A DNA stretch of 64,000 nt from Pseudomonas entomophila L48 (GCF_000026105.1 NC_008027.1:1311001-1375000); one strand, 5' to 3'. Positions 28,275-38,710 are shown, numbered from the stretch's first letter. Notes: generated by a model from the sequence alone, not told the origin. Translations and numbers: made by a program.

Positions 28275-29243
28275 ATGTCTTCACATAAAACCTTAGCACT
28301 TGCCCTGTGCCTGACCATGACCGGCTGTGCCAGCCACTCCCAGGACGCTTCCAAGGAAGGCGGCCTGAGCTGGTGGCCCTTTGGCTCCGACAAGGTCGCC
28401 GAACAGGAAGTGAAGGCCGCCGTGACCGAGAACGTGGCCAAGGCCGACGCCAAGTCCGAAAGCAGCAGCCGCTGGTGGTGGCCGTTTGGCTCCGAAGAGA
28501 AGAAGCCTGCCGCCGCCGCCGTGCCGAAGATCGACCAGAAAGCCACCCAGGCCTGGCTCGACCAGTACGAACCCAAGGTGCGCGAAGCCATCAAGGGCAG
28601 CAAGCTCGAGCTCGAGCGCCGCGAAGATGTACTGGCGGTGACCATCCCGGTGGACAGCTCGTACAACCCGGACCGCCCGAACATGCTGCTGCCGATCACC
28701 CTCGGTCCGATCACCCAGGTGGCCAAGGTCATTGAAACCGACACCAAGACCGCCGTACTGATCCTTGGCCACGCCGACAGCAGCGGTGCCACCGCCGCCA
28801 ACCAGAAGCTCAGCCTCGAGCGTGCCGCTTCGGTGTCGGCGATCTTCCGTCTTAGCGGCCTGCAGCGTGATCGCCTGATGCTCAAGGGCATGGGCTCGGT
28901 CATGCCGCGCGCCGCCAACGACAGCGCCGAGGGCCGTGCCCTGAACCGCCGCGTCGAAATGCTGCTGACCCCGCAGAACACCATGGTCGCCCTGTTGGCC
29001 AAGTATCAGCAGGCTGCGCCAACCCCTGCTCCGGCGGCGATGGTTGCGACACAGGAAACCAAGGCGCCAGTGGCCGCCAAGCCCGCCGCCAAGCCTGCAG
29101 CGAAGAAGCCCGCCGCCAAAGCCAAGGCACCGGCCAAGGCCAGCACCACCGCGAAGAAGAAAGCCGCTCCGGCCAAACCCGCCGCGAAGAAGGCCGCCAC
29201 CGACAAGAAAGTCGCCGCCAACAGCCCTGCGAAGACCAACTGA
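28275..29243 (+). CDS. OmpA-family lipoprotein with a Lys/Ala/Pro-rich C-terminal tail
   Basis: A 322-residue protein. Lipobox TMTGC gives acylated Cys18. Two copies of a WWPFGS motif lie at about 33-38 and 68-73. The OmpA peptidoglycan-binding domain spans about 115-235, with [20 protein letters not shown] and later [11 protein letters not shown]. Residues 262-322 form a low-complexity tail of AAKPAAK-type repeats, about a third lysine, resembling histone H1 or AlgP tails. A tail like this on an envelope lipoprotein could bind anionic LPS, teichoic-like polymers or DNA; this is inference. pdxH follows 19 bp later. Confidence 0.87.
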   Translation: MSSHKTLALALCLTMTGCASHSQDASKEGGLSWWPFGSDKVAEQEVKAAVTENVAKADAKSESSSRWWWPFGSEEKKPAAAAVPKIDQKATQAWLDQYEPKVREAIKGSKLELERREDVLAVTIPVDSSYNPDRPNMLLPITLGPITQVAKVIETDTKTAVLILGHADSSGATAANQKLSLERAASVSAIFRLSGLQRDRLMLKGMGSVMPRAANDSAEGRALNRRVEMLLTPQNTMVALLAKYQQAAPTPAPAAMVATQETKAPVAAKPAAKPAAKKPAAKAKAPAKASTTAKKKAAPAKPAAKKAATDKKVAANSPAKTN

Positions 29244-29262
29244 TCGTCAAGGAAACGCAGTC

Positions 29263-29910
29263 ATGACCCAATCCCTGGCCGATATGCGCCGCGACTACAC
29301 CCGTGATGGCCTGGCCGAAGCCCAGGCCCCGGGGGAGCCGTTTGCGCTGTTCCACCACTGGTTTGCCGACGCGGTGAAGACCGAGCAACTGCCGGTGGAA
29401 GCCAATGCCATGACCCTGGCCACGGTGGATGCCGATGGCCGTCCGCATTGCCGGGTGTTGTTGCTCAAGGCCCTCGATGGGCGGGGGTTCACCTTCTTCA
29501 CCAACTACGAAAGCGCCAAGGGCCAGCACATCGCGGCCAACCCGTTCGCCGCCATGACGTTCTTCTGGCCGGCGCTGGAGCGTCAAGTGCGCATCGAAGG
29601 GCGGGTGGAGAAGGTTACGGCCAAGGAGTCGGACGATTACTACCAGGTACGCCCATTGGGCAGCCGCCTGGGGGCCTGGGCGTCGCCGCAGAGCCGAGTG
29701 ATTGCTGACCGTGAGGAGTTGGAGGGGCTGGTCAAGGCTACCGAGGCGCGTTTCTCCGACACGCAACCCCATTGCCCCGAGCATTGGGGCGGCTACCGTC
29801 TTTTGCCAGAGCGCATCGAATTCTGGCAGGGGCGGGCCAGTCGCTTGCATGATCGGCTGAACTACCGCCTGGTCGATGGCCAATGGCAGCGCGAGCGCCT
29901 GGCCCCTTGA
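29263..29910 (+). CDS. pdxH: Pyridoxamine 5'-phosphate oxidase
   Basis: A 215-residue FMN enzyme that oxidises pyridoxine or pyridoxamine 5'-phosphate to pyridoxal 5'-phosphate. ATG 29263 follows AAGGAAACGCAGTC. FMN/substrate-binding segments are [34 protein letters not shown] and [14 protein letters not shown]. The C-terminal PNPOx dimerisation motif is [13 protein letters not shown] ([19 protein letters not shown]). Length is typical. Confidence 0.96.
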   Translation: MTQSLADMRRDYTRDGLAEAQAPGEPFALFHHWFADAVKTEQLPVEANAMTLATVDADGRPHCRVLLLKALDGRGFTFFTNYESAKGQHIAANPFAAMTFFWPALERQVRIEGRVEKVTAKESDDYYQVRPLGSRLGAWASPQSRVIADREELEGLVKATEARFSDTQPHCPEHWGGYRLLPERIEFWQGRASRLHDRLNYRLVDGQWQRERLAP

Positions 29911-29930
29911 ATCCAACGGGCCGCTGTGCG

Positions 29931-30016
29931 GCCCTTCGCCGGCAAAGCCGGCTCCTACAGATCAGATTGGCAACGCGTCCCCTGTAGGAGCCGGCTTTGC
30001 CGGCGAAGGGCTGCAA
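29931..30016. repeat. Inverted REP pair after pdxH
   Basis: CTTCGCCGGCAAAGCCGGCTCC and GGAGCCGGCTTTGCCGGCGAAG face each other across about 32 bp between convergent genes. Confidence 0.9.
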
Positions 30017-30029
30017 AGCAGCCCCCGCT

Positions 30030-30260
30030 TCACCGATATCTCGCCGACTCCCGCTCCAGCCACGCCGCCAGCTCCTTGCGTCCAACTTTCTCCGCCCGCG
30101 CCCGCTGCAACAGCCCGAGCATGTATTCGCGCTTGCCCGGATCCTCTCCCGCCAGCGACAACGCCAGGTCACGGTCCATCCAGCGGCGCATGCGTACGTA
30201 CAGCCACCAGTGAAAATACAGGCCCGTGGCAGTCACCACGACGACGATGAAGTAATCCAT
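30030..30260 (-). CDS. Small single-pass membrane protein
   Basis: A 76-residue protein starting at 30260 (AAGGA 6 bases upstream). The N-terminal helix MDYFIVVVVTATGLYFHWWL is a clear membrane segment, followed by a basic stretch (YVRMRRWMDR) and an amphipathic C-terminal helix. I do not recognise the family. It is convergent with pdxH across a REP pair and divergent from the glycine-zipper lipoprotein. Confidence 0.75.
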   Translation of the reverse strand: MDYFIVVVVTATGLYFHWWLYVRMRRWMDRDLALSLAGEDPGKREYMLGLLQRARAEKVGRKELAAWLERESARYR

Positions 30261-30351
30261 GGCTATCCTTGGTCCAACGTTTAAACCAGCTCGACAGCTC
30301 GTTACGGCTGTACCGTAGCTGAATGAGAACAAATTTATAACGTTTGCGCCG

Positions 30352-30363
30352 TGACAGTTGTCA
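30352..30363. promoter_or_regulatory. Palindrome upstream of the glycine-zipper lipoprotein
   Basis: TGACAGTTGTCA, with TGACA/TGTCA arms, lies 47 bp before the ATG at 30411 in the divergent region. Possible operator; no regulator is implied. Confidence 0.3.
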
Positions 30364-30410
30364 AGACGAAGCGTCTAATGAGCACCTGTAACTTTTTGGA
30401 GAATGTCCCC

Positions 30411-30875
30411 ATGCGTAAATCCGCTTTGCTGCTGGCCACCTTCACCACTGTGTCGCTGCTGCTGGGTGGCTGCCAGTCGTCGCTGACCGGCGACAGCTAC
30501 TCCCGTGATGAGGCTCGCCGCGTGCAGACCGTGCGCATGGGCACCATCGAGTCCCTGCGCCCCGTGAAGATCGAAGGCACCAAGACCCCGATCGGTGGTG
30601 GTGCTGGCGCTATCGTCGGCGGTGTCGCCGGCAGCGCCATTGGTGGCGGCCGTGGCAGCGTCGTTGCGGCCGTGATCGGTGCCGTGGCCGGTGGCCTGGC
30701 CGGTTCCGCCGCAGAAGAAGGTCTGACCCGCACCCAGGGCGTCGAGATTACCGTGCGTGAAGATGACGGCAGCATGCGCGCCTATGTGCAGCAAGTGCAG
30801 CAGAACGAGGTATTCCGCGTGGGTGAGCGTGTGCGCATCATGACCGTCGATGGCACCAGCCGCGTTACTCACTGA
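30411..30875 (+). CDS. SlyB-type glycine-zipper outer-membrane lipoprotein
   Basis: A 154-residue lipoprotein. ATG 30411 follows TTGGAGAATGTCCCC. The signal ends in lipobox LLGGC. Residues about 60-105 are a glycine-zipper 2TM region (GGGAGAIVGGVAGSAIGGG and AVIGAVAGGLAGSAAEEG), the hallmark of SlyB/Rick_17kDa proteins, followed by a small beta domain (VEITVREDDG). SlyB-type proteins stabilise outer-membrane proteins and LPS under stress. A strong terminator follows. Confidence 0.88.
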   Translation: MRKSALLLATFTTVSLLLGGCQSSLTGDSYSRDEARRVQTVRMGTIESLRPVKIEGTKTPIGGGAGAIVGGVAGSAIGGGRGSVVAAVIGAVAGGLAGSAAEEGLTRTQGVEITVREDDGSMRAYVQQVQQNEVFRVGERVRIMTVDGTSRVTH

Positions 30876-30885
30876 TAACGCAAGT

Positions 30886-30931
30886 AAAAAGAAACCCCGA
30901 CCGGCTCGGCCGTGTCGGGGTTTCTTTTTTT
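30886..30931. terminator. Strong bidirectional terminator
   Basis: AAAAAGAAACCCCGAC..GTCGGGGTTTCTTTTTTT: a long perfect stem with U-tracts on both strands, serving the convergent slyB-like and FAD-oxidoreductase genes. Confidence 0.93.
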
Positions 30932-30952
30932 GTGCCGGAGAAGGCCGCTGGA

Positions 30953-32566
30953 TCAGTCGTTCAGCCCGAGCATGTCGCGTGCTACTGCTTCGGCGATGCG
31001 GATGCCATCGACACCGGCAGACAAGATGCCGCCAGCATAGCCCGCGCCTTCGCCGGCCGGGAACAGGCCCTTGAGGTTGAGGCTCTGGAAGTCGGCGCCG
31101 CGGGTGATGCGCAGTGGCGACGAGGTACGTGTCTCGATGCCGGTCAGCACTGCGTCGTGCAGGTTGTAGCCCTTGATCTGGCGGTCGAAGGCCGGCAGCG
31201 CTTCACGGATCGCCTCGATGGCGAAGTCCGGCAGGCTCGGTGCCAGGTCGCCAAGGGTGACGCCAGGTTTGTAGGAGGGCTCGACGCTGCCCAGTGCGGT
31301 GGATGGGCGGCCCGCGACAAAATCACCCACCAATTGCGCCGGGGCCTGGTAGTTGCTGCCACCCATTACATAGGCGTGGGCTTCCAGGCGTTCCTGCAGC
31401 TCGATGCCGGCCAGCGGGCCACCCGGGTAGTCGCGCTCGGGGTCGATACCGACGACGATGCCGGAGTTGGCATTGCGCTCGTTGCGCGAGTACTGGCTCA
31501 TGCCGTTGGTGACCACGCGGCCCGGTTCGCTGGTGGCGGCGACCACGGTGCCGCCCGGGCACATGCAGAAGCTGTAGACCGAACGGCCGTTCTTGGCGTG
31601 GTGCACCAGCTTGTAGTCGGCGGCGCCGAGTTTCGGGTGGCCGGCGTACTTGCCCAGGCGCGCCTTGTCGATCAGCGACTGCGGGTGCTCGATACGGAAA
31701 CCGACCGAAAACGGCTTGGCTTCCATGAACACGCCTTTGGCGTGGAGCATGCGGAAGGTGTCGCGGGCGCTATGGCCCAGGGCCAGGACCACATGGCGCG
31801 ACTGCAGTTGTTCGCCGCTTTGCAGCACCACGCCGGTGAGCTGCTCGCCGTCCACCAGCAGGTCGGTGACCTTCTGCTCGAAGCGCACCTCACCGCCCAG
31901 GGTGATGATTTCCTCACGCATCTTCTCGACCATGCTGGTCAGGCGGAAGGTACCGATGTGCGGCTTGTTGATGTAGAGGATTTCTTCCGGGGCGCCGGCC
32001 TTGACGAACTCTTCCAGCACCTTGCGGCCGTGGTGGTTCGGGTCCTTGATCTGGCTGTACAGCTTGCCGTCGGAGAAGGTGCCGGCGCCGCCTTCGCCGA
32101 ACTGCACGTTGGACTCGGGATTGAGCACACTCTTGCGCCACAGGCCCCAGGTATCCTTGGTGCGCTGACGTACTTCCTTGCCGCGTTCGAGGACGATCGG
32201 CTTGAAGCCCATCTGTGCCAGCAACAGACCGGCGAAGATACCGCAAGGGCCGAAACCGACGACGATAGGGCGTTCCTGCGGCTCGTTCGGCGCGTGGCCG
32301 ACGAACTTGTAGCTGACATCTGGCGCGACGCCGACCTTCGGGTCGTCGGCGAAGGTGCGCAGCAGTTCGGCTTCATTGCTGGTTTCGAGATCGATGGTGT
32401 AGATGAACAGCAGCTCGCTGTTCTTCTTGCGCGCATCGTAGCTGCGCTTGAACAGGGTGAAGCCGAGCAGTTGCGCGTCGCTGATCCCCAGGCGCTGGAC
32501 GATGGCGGCGCGCAGCTCGTAGTCGGAGTGGTCCAGGGGCAGCTTCAGTTCGGTGATTCGTAGCAT
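30953..32566 (-). CDS. Uncharacterised FAD-dependent dehydrogenase (COG2509 type)
   Basis: A 537-residue flavoprotein. The start at 32566 gives MLRITELKLPLDHS; eight more residues are possible. An N-terminal ~90-residue domain precedes the dinucleotide-binding fold IVVGFGPCGIFAGLLLAQMG followed by the acidic LERGKEV. FGEGGAGTFSDGKLYSQIKD and the C-terminal GLFPAGEGAGYAGGI are shared by COG2509 proteins. The reaction is unknown; there is no signal peptide or iron-sulfur cysteine cluster. It is convergent with the SlyB-like gene. Confidence 0.88.
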   Translation of the reverse strand: MLRITELKLPLDHSDYELRAAIVQRLGISDAQLLGFTLFKRSYDARKKNSELLFIYTIDLETSNEAELLRTFADDPKVGVAPDVSYKFVGHAPNEPQERPIVVGFGPCGIFAGLLLAQMGFKPIVLERGKEVRQRTKDTWGLWRKSVLNPESNVQFGEGGAGTFSDGKLYSQIKDPNHHGRKVLEEFVKAGAPEEILYINKPHIGTFRLTSMVEKMREEIITLGGEVRFEQKVTDLLVDGEQLTGVVLQSGEQLQSRHVVLALGHSARDTFRMLHAKGVFMEAKPFSVGFRIEHPQSLIDKARLGKYAGHPKLGAADYKLVHHAKNGRSVYSFCMCPGGTVVAATSEPGRVVTNGMSQYSRNERNANSGIVVGIDPERDYPGGPLAGIELQERLEAHAYVMGGSNYQAPAQLVGDFVAGRPSTALGSVEPSYKPGVTLGDLAPSLPDFAIEAIREALPAFDRQIKGYNLHDAVLTGIETRTSSPLRITRGADFQSLNLKGLFPAGEGAGYAGGILSAGVDGIRIAEAVARDMLGLND

Positions 32567-32669
32567 GGCAGGGTCCAGTATCCCGGCCATGGGCGGCCGG
32601 CGGCTTTACACAAACCGCCAAGTATAAGCTGTTCGCCGCCCCGACTGGCAGGATAAAAGCACCTGGCGA

Positions 32670-33347
32670 TCAGAGGTCGCGGGCACCGCCGTAGTAGGCG
32701 CAGCCCTGCAGGGTCTTGCCGTCGATGCGCAGCTCGGCCTTGAGATGGCGGATGGCGCCGGTGGCGCCGTCGACGCAACGCTGCGGCGCGACCCACAGTT
32801 CGACGTGTTGACCGTTGGCTTCGCTGGAAAGGCTCAGGCCACCGCCAGGCATTTCCTCTTCCAGATAAGGCAGTGGCAGCGGGTCCTGACCGACGCGGTT
32901 GAGCACCATGCCCTTGCCGCTGGCCTTGATGTCCCAGTCCGGCTCATGGCCGCCGGCGCGCAGGGTCAGTTGCTTGAAGTTCGGGTCTTCGCAGCCTGGA
33001 TGCTCGGAGGATTCGAGGCGGTACAGGCGGGTCACATCGAGCTGGCCGTCGCTGCCCGCCTGCTTGCTGCCGGTCATGCGGGCACGGACGTCGGCGAACA
33101 GTTTGTCACCGGCGTCGTCGGCCAGGTTGGCGGCCTCTTGCAGAATGCCAGTCGCGGCGGCGTCGTTGACGATGAAGCGACGGCTTTCACTGCAGGGCTT
33201 GAACAACAGGTGGCCGCCGGCCGCGCTCAGTTCGCCTTGCATGCGGGTGGTGCCCAGGTTCGGGTCGACGGGTTTTTCGGCCAGCATCTGGCATCCGGCG
33301 AACAGGGGCAGCAGGGCGGTGAGCAGCAGGGAGGGGGTGAGGCGCAT
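32670..33347 (-). CDS. COG3650-family lipoprotein
   Basis: A 225-residue lipoprotein. ATG 33347 gives signal MRLTPSLLLTALLPLFAGC with the acylated Cys at residue 19; the longer frame runs through a REP pair. Internal features are a stretch MQGELSAAGGHLLFKPCSES and the C-terminal ELRIDGKTLQGCAYYGGA, characteristic of COG3650 (heat-shock HslJ-like, beta-rich). Cysteines at CSES, PGCED, QRC and QGC may form disulfides. It is in the same direction as the FAD gene, 103 bp away. Confidence 0.82.
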   Translation of the reverse strand: MRLTPSLLLTALLPLFAGCQMLAEKPVDPNLGTTRMQGELSAAGGHLLFKPCSESRRFIVNDAAATGILQEAANLADDAGDKLFADVRARMTGSKQAGSDGQLDVTRLYRLESSEHPGCEDPNFKQLTLRAGGHEPDWDIKASGKGMVLNRVGQDPLPLPYLEEEMPGGGLSLSSEANGQHVELWVAPQRCVDGATGAIRHLKAELRIDGKTLQGCAYYGGARDL

Positions 33348-33430
33348 GGGGCGGGCTCCGGTGTTCGGGCAAAAAGTGCCGGCCACGTTACCGAGCCTGT
33401 CGGGTGTCCACAAGGGGGGCAGTCCATCGT

Positions 33431-33525
33431 GTAGGAGCCAGCCTTGCTGGCGAACCAGGCGCCTCGGTGGATGGCACCGGCTATGCCGGTGTTCGCCGGC
33501 AAGGCCGGCTCCTACAAGGGCCACG
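33431..33525. repeat. Inverted REP pair
   Basis: GTAGGAGCCAGCCTTGCTGG and GTTCGCCGGCAAGGCCGGCT are inverted REP units. The central part also has a GCACCGGCTATGCCGGTG hairpin. Confidence 0.88.
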
Positions 33526-33547
33526 CCAGCATCAAGTTCTACAGGCA

Positions 33548-33571
33548 GAAAAAAGGGCCCGAAGGCCCTTT
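33548..33571 (-). terminator. Terminator of the liv operon
   Basis: On the minus strand AAAGGGCCTTCGGGCCC is followed by TTTTTT, 7 bp past the livF stop. Confidence 0.9.
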
Positions 33572-33577
33572 GATCTG

Positions 33578-34279
33578 TTACCCCCCGAGGTACGCGTCGC
33601 GCACCTTCGGGTCGGTCAATAGCGCTTCACCGGTACCCTGCATCACCACCTTGCCGTTTTCCAGCACATAGGCGCGGTCGGCGATCTTCAGTGCCTGGTT
33701 GGCGTTCTGCTCCACCAGGAACACCGTCACGCCATCGCGGCGCAACTGTTCGATGATGTCGAAGATCTGCTGGATGATGATCGGGGCCAGGCCCAGCGAC
33801 GGCTCGTCGAGCAGCAGGAGCTTGGGTTTGCTCATCAGTGCCCGGCCGATGGCGAGCATCTGCTGCTCGCCGCCGGACATGGTACCGCCGCGCTGGATGT
33901 AGCGTTCCTTCAGGCGTGGGAACAGCTGCAGGACCTTGTCCAGCTGCTCCTGGTAGTCGCCTTTGTCGGTGAAGAAACCGCCCATGGCCAGGTTTTCCTC
34001 GACCGTCAGGCGCGAGAACACGCGGCGGCCTTCCGGCACCACCGCGATGCTCTTGCGCATGATGTGCGAAGACGACTGGCCGACCAGCTCCTCGCCCAGG
34101 TACTTGATGCTGCCGCTGCTCGCCTGGGGCGAGCCGCAGAGGGTCATCAGCAGCGTCGACTTGCCGGCGCCGTTGGCGCCGATCAGGGTGACGATCTCGC
34201 CCTGGTTGATCTCCACGTTGACGCTGTGCAGCGCCTGGATCTTGCCGTAGAAGGTGGAAACGTTCTCGAACTTCAGCAT
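33578..34279 (-). CDS. livF: Branched-chain amino acid ABC transporter, ATPase LivF (BraG)
   Basis: A 233-residue ABC ATPase. Walker A is GANGAGKSTLL, the signature is MSGGEQQML, and Walker B is LLLLDEPSLGLAP. It pairs with LivG to energise import of Leu, Ile and Val through LivH-LivM. It abuts livG directly (34279/34280), with the ATG close after its stop, so translation is coupled. It is last gene of the operon, followed by a terminator. Confidence 0.96.
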   Translation of the reverse strand: MLKFENVSTFYGKIQALHSVNVEINQGEIVTLIGANGAGKSTLLMTLCGSPQASSGSIKYLGEELVGQSSSHIMRKSIAVVPEGRRVFSRLTVEENLAMGGFFTDKGDYQEQLDKVLQLFPRLKERYIQRGGTMSGGEQQMLAIGRALMSKPKLLLLDEPSLGLAPIIIQQIFDIIEQLRRDGVTVFLVEQNANQALKIADRAYVLENGKVVMQGTGEALLTDPKVRDAYLGG

Positions 34280-35047
34280 TTACGCTTCCCCCAGGTAGGC
34301 CTTGATCACATCAGGGTTGCCGCGGATCTCGTCCGGCGTGCCATCGGCCAGGGGCGTGCCCTGGTTGATCACCACGATGTGGTCGGAAATGCTCATCACC
34401 AGCTTCATGTCGTGCTCGATCAGCAGCACGGTCACGTTGTGGGATTCACGCAGGTAGGCGATGAGGGCCTTGAGGTCCTCGGTCTCCTTGGGGTTAAGGC
34501 CGGCGGCCGGTTCGTCGAGCATGATGATCCGTGGCTGGGTCATCATGCAGCGGGCGATTTCCAGGCGCCGTTGCTGGCCGTAGGCGAGGGTGCCAGCGGT
34601 GCGGTTGGCGAACTCGGTCAGGTTGACCTTCTCCAGCCAGTACTGGGCGCGCTCCATGGCCTCCTTCTCGCTGCGGCGGAAGCTCGGGGTCTTGAACAGG
34701 CCGGCGAAGAAGTTGGTGTTGAGGTGGCGGTGCTGGGCAATCAGCAGGTTTTCCAGCGCGGTCATTTCCTTGAACAGGCGCACGTTCTGGAAGGTCCGCA
34801 CCACGCCCTTGCGAGCGATCTGATGGCCGGCCAGGCCCTGGATCGGCTGGCCGTCAAGCAGGATGGTGCCGCCGCTGGGCTTGTAGAAGCCGGTGAGGCA
34901 GTTGAACACGGTGGTCTTGCCGGCACCGTTCGGGCCGATCAGCGCGACCACCTGTTTCTCCTTGACGGTCAGGCCCACGCCGTTGACCGCCAACAAGCCG
35001 CCGAAGCGCATGCTCAGGCCGCTGACTTGCAGAATTTCGCGGCTCAT
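34280..35047 (-). CDS. livG: Branched-chain amino acid ABC transporter, ATPase LivG (BraF)
   Basis: A 255-residue ABC ATPase. Walker A is [11 protein letters not shown], the signature region is [14 protein letters not shown], and Walker B is [13 protein letters not shown]. It has the C-terminal extension usual for LivG. Its ATG overlaps the livM stop by 4 bp (35044-35047). It partners LivF in the import complex. Confidence 0.96.
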   Translation of the reverse strand: MSREILQVSGLSMRFGGLLAVNGVGLTVKEKQVVALIGPNGAGKTTVFNCLTGFYKPSGGTILLDGQPIQGLAGHQIARKGVVRTFQNVRLFKEMTALENLLIAQHRHLNTNFFAGLFKTPSFRRSEKEAMERAQYWLEKVNLTEFANRTAGTLAYGQQRRLEIARCMMTQPRIIMLDEPAAGLNPKETEDLKALIAYLRESHNVTVLLIEHDMKLVMSISDHIVVINQGTPLADGTPDEIRGNPDVIKAYLGEA

Positions 35048-36296
35048 CGAGGCAGCTCCATGTGCGGACGTTGCATAGGCAGCAGGCCTTGCGGACGCCA
35101 GATCATCATCAACACCATCAGCGCACCGAACATCAGCATCCGGTATTCGCTGAACTCACGCATCATCTCCGGTAGCAGGATCATCACGATGGCCGCGAGA
35201 ATCACGCCCAACTGCGAACCCATGCCGCCCAGCACGACGATGGCGAGGATGATCGCCGATTCGATGAAGGTGAACGACTCCGGTGTCACCAACCCTTGGC
35301 GGGCGGCGAAGAAGCTGCCGGCGAAGCCGGCGAAGCAGGCGCCCAGGGTGAACGCCGAGAGCTTGATCACGGTGGGGTTCAGGCCCAGCGCACGGCAGGC
35401 GATCTCGTCTTCACGCAGTGCTTCCCAGGCCCGGCCGATCGGCATGCGCAGCAGGCGGTTGATGACGAACAGGGCCAGCAACGCCAGCAGCAGGGCCACC
35501 AGGTAGAGGAAGATCACCTTGTTGATCGAGTTGTATTCCAGCCCGAAGAACTCGTGGAAGGTCTGCATGCCTTCGGCGGCGCGGCGTTCGAAGGTCAGGC
35601 CGAAGAACTCCGGCTTGGGGATGTTGCTGATGCCGTTGGGGCCGCCGGTCCAGTCGGTGAGGTTGCGCAGGAACAGGCGAATGATTTCGCCGAAGCCCAG
35701 CGTGACGATCGCCAGGTAGTCGCCGCGCAGGCGCAGCACCGGGAAACCGAGCAGGAAACCGAAGGTGGCGGCCATCAGGCCGGCGATCGGCAGGCACACC
35801 CAGAAGCTCCAGCCCAGGTAGTGGGAGAGCATGGCGTAGCTGTAGGCGCCGACGGCATAGAAGCCCACGTAACCCAGGTCGAGCAGGCCCGCCAGGCCGA
35901 CCACGATGTTCAGGCCCAGGCCCAGCAACACGTAGATCAGGATCAGGGTGGCGATGTCGACCGCGCCGCGCGAGCCGAAGAACGGCCAGATCAGCGCCGC
36001 GACGATCAGCCCGATGATGACCCAGCGCTGGGTCTTCGGCAGGGTGAGGAAGTTGGTTACCGAAGGCGGTACCAGCTTGCGCTCCGAGCGGCGGCCCATC
36101 ACCGCGCTCCACTGCTTGTCGAACAAGACGCGCAGGAACATCAGTACCGAGCACGCGGCGATGATGCTGATGGTGAACGAGCCCTGGCTGTGCACGATCA
36201 GGCTGATGCCGTCGATGCTGAGCTTCAGGCCCAGCACCGGGAAGGCCACGGCCCAGACCAGCAAGGCGCTGAAGAACGCCTGTTTGAGATTTCTGT

Positions 36297-36300
<4 letters not shown>
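35044..36300 (-). CDS. livM: Branched-chain amino acid ABC transporter, permease LivM (BraE)
   Basis: A 418-residue permease with eight or more transmembrane helices. The extended N terminus (about 1-95) is typical of the Pseudomonas BraE/LivM form. The permease core includes [20 protein letters not shown] and the EAA-like loop [20 protein letters not shown] that docks the ATPases. It overlaps livH by 4 bp (36297-36300) and livG by 4 bp, so the whole operon is coupled. Confidence 0.95.
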
Positions 36301-37220
<920 letters not shown>

Positions 37221-37407
37221 TACAGCGCTCCTAAAAACCTGATTTGCATTTCTCTGGCGGGGGTGGCCCAGGCCCATTTGTTCTCGCGGTCTTCGCCACG
37301 TGATCGTTGTGCGGGCACTGCCAGGAAACCGCGGGTGACGGTTTTAAGATTTTCAGGTGAACCGGCTCCCGGATCGCGGGAATCAGGTCCATAGAACCTC
37401 GTAAAAC

Positions 37408-37434
37408 AAAGCCCACTGCTCGCACAGTGGGCTT
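37408..37434 (-). terminator. Hairpin between braC and livH (partial terminator)
   Basis: On the minus strand AAGCCCACTGTGCGAGCAGTGGGCTT then TGTTTTAC. Its position after braC fits an attenuator that makes binding protein exceed the membrane components. Confidence 0.8.
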
Positions 37435-37458
37435 CTCGGTCAGCTATTAGTCACGCAG

Positions 37459-38574
37459 TTACTGAGGGGAAACTTCGGTCTTCGGCTTGCCGAAGTGCCA
37501 TTCGTAGACCACGAACTTGAAGTCCTTCAGGTCGCCCTTGGCGTCGTACGACAGGTCGCCAGTCGGGGTCTTGAAGGTGCCGGCGTGGATCGCTTCGGCC
37601 ACCTTCGTGGTGTCCTCGGACTTGGCCGCCTTGATACCGCCGGCGATCAGCTCGACCGCGGAGTAGGCCGGGAACACGAACGGACCGCTCGGATCTTTGC
37701 CGTCGGCCTTGATGGCGTCGACGATGGCCTTGTTCGCTGGATCTGCGTCGAACGACTTCGGCAGGGTGACCAGCAGGCCTTCGGAGGCGCCCTGGGCGAT
37801 CTGCGAGATGGAGTCGTTACCCACGCCTTCCGGGCCCATGAACTTGGCTTTCAGGCCTTTCTCTTGAGCCTGGCGCAGGATCAGGCCCAGCTCTGGGTGG
37901 TAGCCGCCGTAGTAGACGAAGTCGACGTTGTTCTGCTTGAGCTTCTGGATGATCGAGGAGAAGTCCTTGTCACCGGCGTTCAGGCCTTCGAAGACGGCCA
38001 CCTTGGTGCCTTTCTTCTCCAGGGTCTGCTTGACCGCGGTGGCGATGCCTTCACCGTACTGCTGCTTGTCGTGCAGGACGGCGACCACTTTCGGTTTGAC
38101 GTGGTCGGCGATGTAGTTGCCGGCGGCCGGGCCCTGGGCGCTGTCCAGGCCGATGGTGCGGAAGATCAGCTTGTAGCCACGGGCGGTGATTTCCGGCGAG
38201 GTGGCGGCGGGGGTGATCATGATCACGCCTTCGTCTTCGTAGATGTCGGACGCAGGCTGGGTGGAGCTGGAGCACAGGTGGCCGATCACGAACTTGACGC
38301 CATCGTTGACCACTTTGTTGGCGACGGCCACGGCTTGTTTAGGGTCGCACGCGTCGTCGTATTCCTTGGCTTCGAGCATCTTGCCGTCGATGCCGCCCTT
38401 GGCATTGATGTCCTTGATGGCTTGCTTGGCACCGGTGAACTGCATGTCGCCGTATTGAGTCACGGGACCGGTCTTCGGCCCGGCGATACCGATCTTGATG
38501 GTATCGGCGGCAAACGAATGGCTGGCAACCCCGGCCAGAACCATTGCGGCAAACAGCTTGGAAATCTTGATCAT
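37459..38574 (-). CDS. braC: Branched-chain amino acid-binding periplasmic protein BraC (LivK-like)
   Basis: A 371-residue periplasmic binding protein. The Sec signal MIKISKLFAAMVLAGVASHS ends at SFA, with cleavage before ADTIKIGIAG. The two-lobed type 1 fold shows FVIGHLCSSSTQPASDIYED with the disulfide Cys pair (also YDDACDPKQA) and VYYGGYHPELGLIL. It captures Leu/Ile/Val/Ala for the LivHMGF importer. GGAG lies 5 bases before the ATG. It is the first gene of the operon, divergent from the DUF2288 gene. Confidence 0.95.
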   Translation of the reverse strand: MIKISKLFAAMVLAGVASHSFAADTIKIGIAGPKTGPVTQYGDMQFTGAKQAIKDINAKGGIDGKMLEAKEYDDACDPKQAVAVANKVVNDGVKFVIGHLCSSSTQPASDIYEDEGVIMITPAATSPEITARGYKLIFRTIGLDSAQGPAAGNYIADHVKPKVVAVLHDKQQYGEGIATAVKQTLEKKGTKVAVFEGLNAGDKDFSSIIQKLKQNNVDFVYYGGYHPELGLILRQAQEKGLKAKFMGPEGVGNDSISQIAQGASEGLLVTLPKSFDADPANKAIVDAIKADGKDPSGPFVFPAYSAVELIAGGIKAAKSEDTTKVAEAIHAGTFKTPTGDLSYDAKGDLKDFKFVVYEWHFGKPKTEVSPQ

Positions 38575-38696
38575 AGTGCTCCACTCATTCTGTTGTAATT
38601 CTTATAGTCCTGAGGCCAGGGCTACAGACCGGGCGGGATTCGCGGCCTGGCTACGCCATGCCGTAAGCCCACCTTCCCCCGGAACATGTCCCGGAA

Positions 38697-38710
38697 CTGT
38701 ACCGGTACAG
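38697..38710. promoter_or_regulatory. Perfect palindrome in the braC/DUF2288 divergent region
   Basis: CTGTACCGGTACAG is a perfect 14-bp palindrome, 122 bp before braC and 224 bp before DUF2288. The 360-bp intergenic region (38575-38934) holds nothing else that I recognise beyond the two ribosome-binding sites. The spacing (CTGT-N6-ACAG) excludes a LexA site. Confidence 0.5.

Noticed and set aside
38697..38710. LexA box
   Set aside because: CTGT and ACAG are separated by 6, not 8, bases.
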